From assembly GCA_008933765.1 (NCBI GenBank), contig WBUK01000004.1, positions 1 through 64,000 on the forward strand: a DNA stretch of 64,000 nucleotides, given 5' to 3'. Positions 59,530-64,000 of this stretch are shown here, one piece after another. This DNA is from Ignavibacteriaceae bacterium. GTDB taxonomy: Bacteria > Bacteroidota > Ignavibacteria > Ignavibacteriales > Ignavibacteriaceae. Both the position numbers and the translations under genes were made by a program. Below the pieces are notes generated by a model that made no database searches, was not told where the DNA came from, and saw nothing but the letters and a program-made list of their open reading frames with translations. Position 1 is the first letter of the stretch. Each line of letters starts with the position of its first letter.

Positions 59530-61989
59530 ATGAAACATTTAACAATCTTCACTATTCTCGCCCTTTTGTTGTGTAACGACGGGGCTTTCCCACAATGGCA
59601 AAACAGCGGAAACTACCAGGGAGGGGGTACCCCTTCAGGCGAAATTTCGGGTGTTCTGCTCGATGCCAAAACCGGGCAACCTGTCGAGTATGGCAATTTT
59701 GTACTCTATCAGCAAAAAAACAAGGAATTAGTGAACGGAACAGTCTCCGGCACGGGCGGAACCTTCAAACTTAGTAAGGTGCCTTACGGTTTTTACAGAG
59801 CGGAAATTTCGTTTATCGGCTACGAAACTTTCGTTATCGATTCAATCATGATTACCCCAAAAAATTCCGCGGTTAACCTCGGTACGCTTAAACTGCGCCC
59901 GGCAGGCTATACAACGGAAGAAGTTACCGTGACAGGTGAAAAAGAAGCTATTATTAATAACCTCGATAAACAGGTAATTAATGTGGATAAAGATATAGCC
60001 TCGGCGGGTGGAAATGCTGCTGATGTGTTGCGGAATGTACCCTCCGTTCAGGTGGATATCGAAGGGAACATCACCTTACGCGGTAACGGTAACATCAAGA
60101 TTTTGATAGACGGGCGCCCGGCAAACACCGGAGGGCAGTCCCTCGCCGATATTCTTGCTTCTATTCCCGCAGGGTCTATCGAAACCATTGAACTCGTAAC
60201 CAATCCCTCTGCAAAATATGACGCTGAAGGCACCGCCGGGATCATTAACATTAAACTTAAGAAGAAAAGCAACCTCGGGTTAAACGGGATGCTCTCTTCT
60301 AATGTCGGAACTAAAGATAAATATAACTCTTCGGTTAATCTTAACTATAAACTTGAAGATATCAACTTTTTTGGAAATTTTGACTTCAGGATTAACAACT
60401 TCTTCGGTGAAGGGAACTCCGAAAGAAACGCTTTCTATCCCGGGGTTACAAACCGGCTTTCCGCCACTTCCAACGGAAACTTCAGGATGAATATGTTTAA
60501 TTATAATCTTGGGTTCGATTGGTTTCTTGACGATTTTAACACGATTACGCTTCAGGGTAATTACAGAAAGTTTGACTTCAACAATGCGAACAAAGCCTTT
60601 AATTCATCCGTTATTACAGGGCAGCCGGATCAGAATTATCTGAGGGTTTCTGAAGGCGGAAGAGATTTTGCGAACCAAAACTATTCACTTAACTATAAAC
60701 GGTCGTTTACCGATAAGAACAAGGAACTTTCTGCTGATTTTACATGGTCGCGCAACAACGCAACGCTCGATGGGTTTTCAATCGTTGACGCATATAACAA
60801 TTTGCCACTTCAGAAAACTAAGAATGTCTCAGATAACCAATTCACTTTCTTTGTCGGCTCGGTTGATTGGTCAATGCCGTTGTTTGATAACTCTGCAAAG
60901 ATGGAAACCGGGTTGAAAACAACTTTTCGCCAAATGAGAACGGGGATTTCATACTTCAATAATGACCCCGTTACCGATGCATGGGTTTGGAATTCCGCGG
61001 CTTCTAACAGGTTTAACTATGACGAGCAAATTCACGCCGCCTTTTTGATATTTACCGGTTCTTTGGGCGATTTCAAATATCAGGCCGGATTGCGGGCTGA
61101 AACTACCATTGCCGACGGTAAAACCGATAAAGCTGATGTGAAAGTCGATAAAAACTACACCGATTTCTTTCCATCGGTTTACTTCTCTTGGGCTCCTACT
61201 ATGACTCAGGAAGTGCGGGCAAACTACAGCCGAAGGGTCGATAGACCATACCCACGGCAAGTTAACCCCTTTGTGGATAATACTGACTCGCTGAACCTCT
61301 TCAGAGGTAACCCCGATCTTAACCCGCAGTTCACCGACTCCTACGAATTAGGGTACTCCCTTTTCCTCGGGAAACTGAATTTTGTAACCACTCTTTTCTA
61401 CCGTCAGACTAACGATGCGATGAGCATGTTCACACGATTGCTGCCGGGCGGGGTAACTGAAAGAACTTTTGCAAATATTGCAACTCAGAAAAACACCGGT
61501 TTTGAGATTTCTACAGGGGGTGAAATTCTGCCCGGTTTTAGGCTTATGCCAAGTTTTTCATGGTTCAGAACTCAGTTGGACGGGCAGTCCGGTCTGACAA
61601 CAATTCATCAGGATGATTATTCGTGGAATGCAAAAATTATCTCTTCTTTGAATGTCATCGAGGGGGGTACACTTCAGGTTTTCTTCAATTACAACGCACC
61701 TTCAGTTATGGCTCAGGGGAAAACTGAAGAAGTTTATTTTATGGATATTGCATATAAACAAGACTTTTTCAACGGTAACTTGTCACTTACCGTTAGGGTT
61801 TCGGATTTGTTCAATACTATGAAGTGGAACAGTTCAACTTTTGGACCCAACTTCGATTCATTTAATTTCTATAAAAACGATTCCCGTAATGTTTTCGTAG
61901 GGCTTACATATATTTTCAACAGTTTCCAGAAAAAACCGCAAAAACCAATTGATGACGGTGGTATGGGGCAGGGACAGGATCAGTTTTAA
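59530..61989 (+). CDS. TonB-dependent receptor with outer-membrane barrel
   Basis: 819-residue receptor. It has a signal peptide (about 1-22), a carboxypeptidase-like regulatory domain (about 38-125, 'GEISGVLLDAKTGQPVEYGNFVLY'), and a plug (about 130-250, 'DVLRNVPSVQVDIEGNITLRGNGNIKILIDGRPA'). The barrel belongs to the type with 'DRPYPRQVNPFVDNTDSLNLFRGNPDLNPQFTDSYELGYS'. The C-terminus runs about 20 residues past the last strand (YIFNSF) as a Lys/Pro/Gly/Gln tail, unlike the usual terminal aromatic residue. It is divergent from the exporter operon; the substrate may be the exporter's product, but nothing shows this directly. A terminator follows. Confidence 0.88.
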   Translation: MKHLTIFTILALLLCNDGAFPQWQNSGNYQGGGTPSGEISGVLLDAKTGQPVEYGNFVLYQQKNKELVNGTVSGTGGTFKLSKVPYGFYRAEISFIGYETFVIDSIMITPKNSAVNLGTLKLRPAGYTTEEVTVTGEKEAIINNLDKQVINVDKDIASAGGNAADVLRNVPSVQVDIEGNITLRGNGNIKILIDGRPANTGGQSLADILASIPAGSIETIELVTNPSAKYDAEGTAGIINIKLKKKSNLGLNGMLSSNVGTKDKYNSSVNLNYKLEDINFFGNFDFRINNFFGEGNSERNAFYPGVTNRLSATSNGNFRMNMFNYNLGFDWFLDDFNTITLQGNYRKFDFNNANKAFNSSVITGQPDQNYLRVSEGGRDFANQNYSLNYKRSFTDKNKELSADFTWSRNNATLDGFSIVDAYNNLPLQKTKNVSDNQFTFFVGSVDWSMPLFDNSAKMETGLKTTFRQMRTGISYFNNDPVTDAWVWNSAASNRFNYDEQIHAAFLIFTGSLGDFKYQAGLRAETTIADGKTDKADVKVDKNYTDFFPSVYFSWAPTMTQEVRANYSRRVDRPYPRQVNPFVDNTDSLNLFRGNPDLNPQFTDSYELGYSLFLGKLNFVTTLFYRQTNDAMSMFTRLLPGGVTERTFANIATQKNTGFEISTGGEILPGFRLMPSFSWFRTQLDGQSGLTTIHQDDYSWNAKIISSLNVIEGGTLQVFFNYNAPSVMAQGKTEEVYFMDIAYKQDFFNGNLSLTVRVSDLFNTMKWNSSTFGPNFDSFNFYKNDSRNVFVGLTYIFNSFQKKPQKPIDDGGMGQGQDQF

Positions 61990-62070
61990 TGCTGCTTTAA
62001 TGTATTGTGCTTTTGGAAAAGTTAGATGTTGTATGTTGTGTTAACTTGAGCATACTCTGAATGGTTATAC

Positions 62071-62120
62071 GAGGCTGTATCGATTCAAAATATCTTACAG
62101 CCTCTTTTTTTGTTTTTTTT
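62071..62120 (+). terminator. Terminator of the TonB receptor gene
   Basis: GAGGCTGTA (62071-62079) pairs perfectly with TACAGCCTC (62096-62104) across a 16-base loop, followed by a T-rich run to 62120. It is 82 bases past the stop. Confidence 0.9.
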
Positions 62121-62212
62121 AAGTTCTTCAGTGAATTGTTCAGTTAATTCTAACTGATCAGTAGGATTCTTCTGTATTGGGTTAAAACCGGGTGATTTTT
62201 TTTGTGTTGTAC

Positions 62213-62247
62213 AAAAAAAAAGGGGGCAAAGCTCAACACTTTGCCCC
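62213..62247 (-). terminator. Terminator of the FG-GAP gene
   Basis: GGGGCAAAG (62223-62231) pairs perfectly with CTTTGCCCC (62239-62247) over a 7-base loop. On the minus strand a T run (62221-62213) follows. It lies 31 bases past the stop of the 62278 gene. Confidence 0.92.
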
Positions 62248-62277
62248 GAAATGTAACTTGCCTGAATTGTCTTCAGC

Positions 62278-63978
62278 TTACTTCATAAAAGCAATTTTGG
62301 CTGTTTTAACCATCACTCCGTTCTCCTCCGTTTTCAGGCGCAGCCGCAGAAGATATATCCCGCTTGGGACATTCAAACCTGTGAAGCTGAGGGTGGTCTC
62401 ATGTTTCCCCTTACCCCGGAAATAAAGCTCTCTTGAGAGAACTTCCTCTCCAAGAGCGGAGAAAACTGCGAGGTTAACATCGCCGGGTTCCGATAACTGA
62501 AACTCAACTTTAACTTCCGGATTAAAGGGATTAGGATAAGTCTTCAGGTCTATTCCATATCCTTCAGGAAGTGACTCATCCTCAATCCGGCTGGGGTTTA
62601 TTGCTCCGGGGTCGCCTGACCATACCATGTAGTAAAGAGGTTGCCCCCACTCTAATTTTTGGCATACACCCCCATTACCGTTACCGTGAAATTCCCCGGC
62701 TGCAAAATCGTCAATTCCGTCCCCGTTTATGTCACCAACTTGCCCCATATGACGGTGATATGTGTCTGTATATCTTCGTCCAATAACAGGTGTGGGCCCG
62801 CCGAGCAAAACAAGGGAACCTCCGAATATATCATAAGAAGTGAAGCCAAGATCGTTATATCCGTCATTGTTCACATCTCCCAGAAGTCTTGGTGTATGAG
62901 TTGCTGTGCCGGTTAAATAGAAGGAGACATCCCTTGTAACCACATGACCGGTGCCTCTTTTCCCAAAACTGATGTGTACAAACGAGCCGGGAAAATCTTT
63001 TGTCCACATTAACTCAGCCATTCCATCACCGTTTATGTCAGGTATAATCCGTATGTCAAAGGCTTCGGTTGTGTCTTGCGAAAAGAAAACATAGTTATCT
63101 AATGAGTACTCAGGGTTTCCGAAAATAAGTTTAGCGCCCTTCGCTCTTGTCATAATATTATTTTGTGAGTTAAGTGTATCAATCTGGATTAATAAATCTG
63201 TATAACCATCCCCGTTTATGTCTCCTGATGTCAGAATTAGGGTATTAAATCCTTCCCTTCTTACGAGCGTATCCGGCAGACCAAGATAATACCGGCTCGT
63301 AGTAAACGGATTTGTGAGCGGTAAAAATAAAACAAATCCATATTTGCCACTACCCGGTAACGGTCTTGAAGAACTTGACAGGATCAGTTCATCAATCCCA
63401 TCTCCGTTAAAATCTCCGATATTGGTTCTTGTCCCACTGAAGTATTTACCATTTTGAGAGAGCAAAACAGTGTTAACATATCCTCCGGGGACAGCGACGC
63501 TTAATGAAGGAATTGTATCAAAATCAGGGCCTCCGTAAAAAATATCAATTGTGTCGATACCAGAGGAAACAAGTCTAAACATAAGTATGTCAAGAAAGCC
63601 ATCATTGTTTAAGTCATAGACTAATGGCTCTGTTTCCGCTAATCGTAAACCTTCTGTTTCTATAAACCAGTGATATTTAGGCATGGGAGGAGGGGGGTTC
63701 CCCCCCTCAAATATCATGTATCTGTATCCGTTAATTGTGGATCCGTGAGGTATAAAAATGTTGCTGCACGAAATAATAAGGAACTCATCCATACCATCAC
63801 CATTCCAGTCTCCAAGTGTAGCGATCTTTGTACCGATATCCACTCCACCGCCTTGATTATAGGCTATTGAGTCTATCGTATTGCATTTGAACCTGAACAG
63901 TAGTCTGTCAAATACTTCAGTTTGCGAAAATGCCTCTGAGGTAAAGACAAATATTATCAGTAAAAGTAACTTTTTCAT
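62278..63978 (-). CDS. Secreted FG-GAP (VCBS) repeat protein with T9SS sorting domain
   Basis: 566-residue exported protein with a signal peptide (MKKLLLLIIFVFTSEAFSQ). Seven FG-GAP-like calcium motifs, each G/Y/P-D-x-N-x-D-G, lie at fairly even spacing (for example GDWNGDGMDEFLI, GDFNGDGIDELIL, GDINGDGIDDFAA). They suggest a beta-propeller like integrin alpha or bacterial VCBS adhesins. The last 90 residues are a type IX sorting domain ('TYPNPFNPEVKVEFQLSEPG ... SGIYLLRLRLKTEENGVMVKTAKIAFMK'). No catalytic motif was seen; adhesion or glycan binding is likely. GGAGAT precedes the ATG. The upstream promoter lies at the window edge. Confidence 0.88.
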   Translation of the reverse strand: MKKLLLLIIFVFTSEAFSQTEVFDRLLFRFKCNTIDSIAYNQGGGVDIGTKIATLGDWNGDGMDEFLIISCSNIFIPHGSTINGYRYMIFEGGNPPPPMPKYHWFIETEGLRLAETEPLVYDLNNDGFLDILMFRLVSSGIDTIDIFYGGPDFDTIPSLSVAVPGGYVNTVLLSQNGKYFSGTRTNIGDFNGDGIDELILSSSSRPLPGSGKYGFVLFLPLTNPFTTSRYYLGLPDTLVRREGFNTLILTSGDINGDGYTDLLIQIDTLNSQNNIMTRAKGAKLIFGNPEYSLDNYVFFSQDTTEAFDIRIIPDINGDGMAELMWTKDFPGSFVHISFGKRGTGHVVTRDVSFYLTGTATHTPRLLGDVNNDGYNDLGFTSYDIFGGSLVLLGGPTPVIGRRYTDTYHRHMGQVGDINGDGIDDFAAGEFHGNGNGGVCQKLEWGQPLYYMVWSGDPGAINPSRIEDESLPEGYGIDLKTYPNPFNPEVKVEFQLSEPGDVNLAVFSALGEEVLSRELYFRGKGKHETTLSFTGLNVPSGIYLLRLRLKTEENGVMVKTAKIAFMK

Positions 63979-64000
63979 TGTAATATCTCCTATTTCAATA

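Overview
The window looks like chromosomal DNA of an Ignavibacteria/Chlorobi-type member of the Bacteroidetes-Chlorobi group. The evidence is a set of exported proteins ending in type IX secretion (Por) sorting domains (PNPFNP...), a PorV/PorQ-type barrel, two TonB-dependent receptors with carboxypeptidase-like regulatory domains, DUF4292/TPR lipoproteins, a BatA-type vWA protein, and a TAnnTTTG-type promoter element. No rRNA, tRNA, CRISPR array or prophage was recognised. The taxon is inferred from gene families, not from a marker gene.

Layout. 1-54: 5' tip of a transposase running off the left edge. 0.6-4.7 kb (minus): envelope operon TPR lipoprotein, DUF4292 lipoprotein, EnvC-like M23 protein. 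5.0-6.2 kb: two small envelope genes. 6.4-7.6 kb: AAA/DUF4143 ATPase preceded by four 32-bp palindromic repeats. 8.0-18.1 kb (minus): energy-conservation cluster rnfC-D-G-E-A, NusG-II protein, apbE, rnfB, rseC, then NfnA/NfnB-type subunits. This links reduced ferredoxin, NADH, NADPH and an ion gradient. 18.3-23.0 kb: PAP2/sphingomyelin-synthase-like protein, parvulin foldase, SGNH-TPR protein. 23.8-32.7 kb (minus): four-gene secretion/uptake cluster (TonB receptor, 1170-aa secreted protein, PorV-like barrel, starch-binding-like T9SS protein). 32.8-35.1 kb: BatA-like vWA protein. 35.3-46.1 kb (minus): central carbon block of aconitase, fused E1 alpha/beta 2-oxoacid dehydrogenase, Lpd, AceF, AceE. 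46.3-50.3 kb: PAS histidine kinase and FAD dehydrogenase. 50.6-52.1 kb: XRE-M78 protease plus MazF-like toxin. 52.2-54.8 kb: DAHP synthase and a TPR protein. 55.0-59.3 kb (minus): MacAB-like exporter. 59.5-62.0 kb: second TonB receptor. 62.3-64.0 kb: FG-GAP T9SS protein.

The most unusual signal is not a gene. Almost every larger intergenic gap carries short imperfect tandem duplications with periods of about 18 to 196 bp. In at least six cases the duplicated unit is the 3' end of the neighbouring gene, including its stop codon (EnvC-like, rnfB, parvulin, lpd, fused E1, PAP2). In at least three cases it is a start/RBS region. In-frame versions occur inside genes, at linkers (RnfC, FAD dehydrogenase, histidine kinase). 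This points to a genome-wide process of local tandem duplication and decay. Other points of interest are the 32-bp palindromic array at the ATPase promoter, the protease-regulated MazF locus, an apparent one-base frame break at the apbE start, and a duplicated-RBS mini-ORF between two ABC permease genes.
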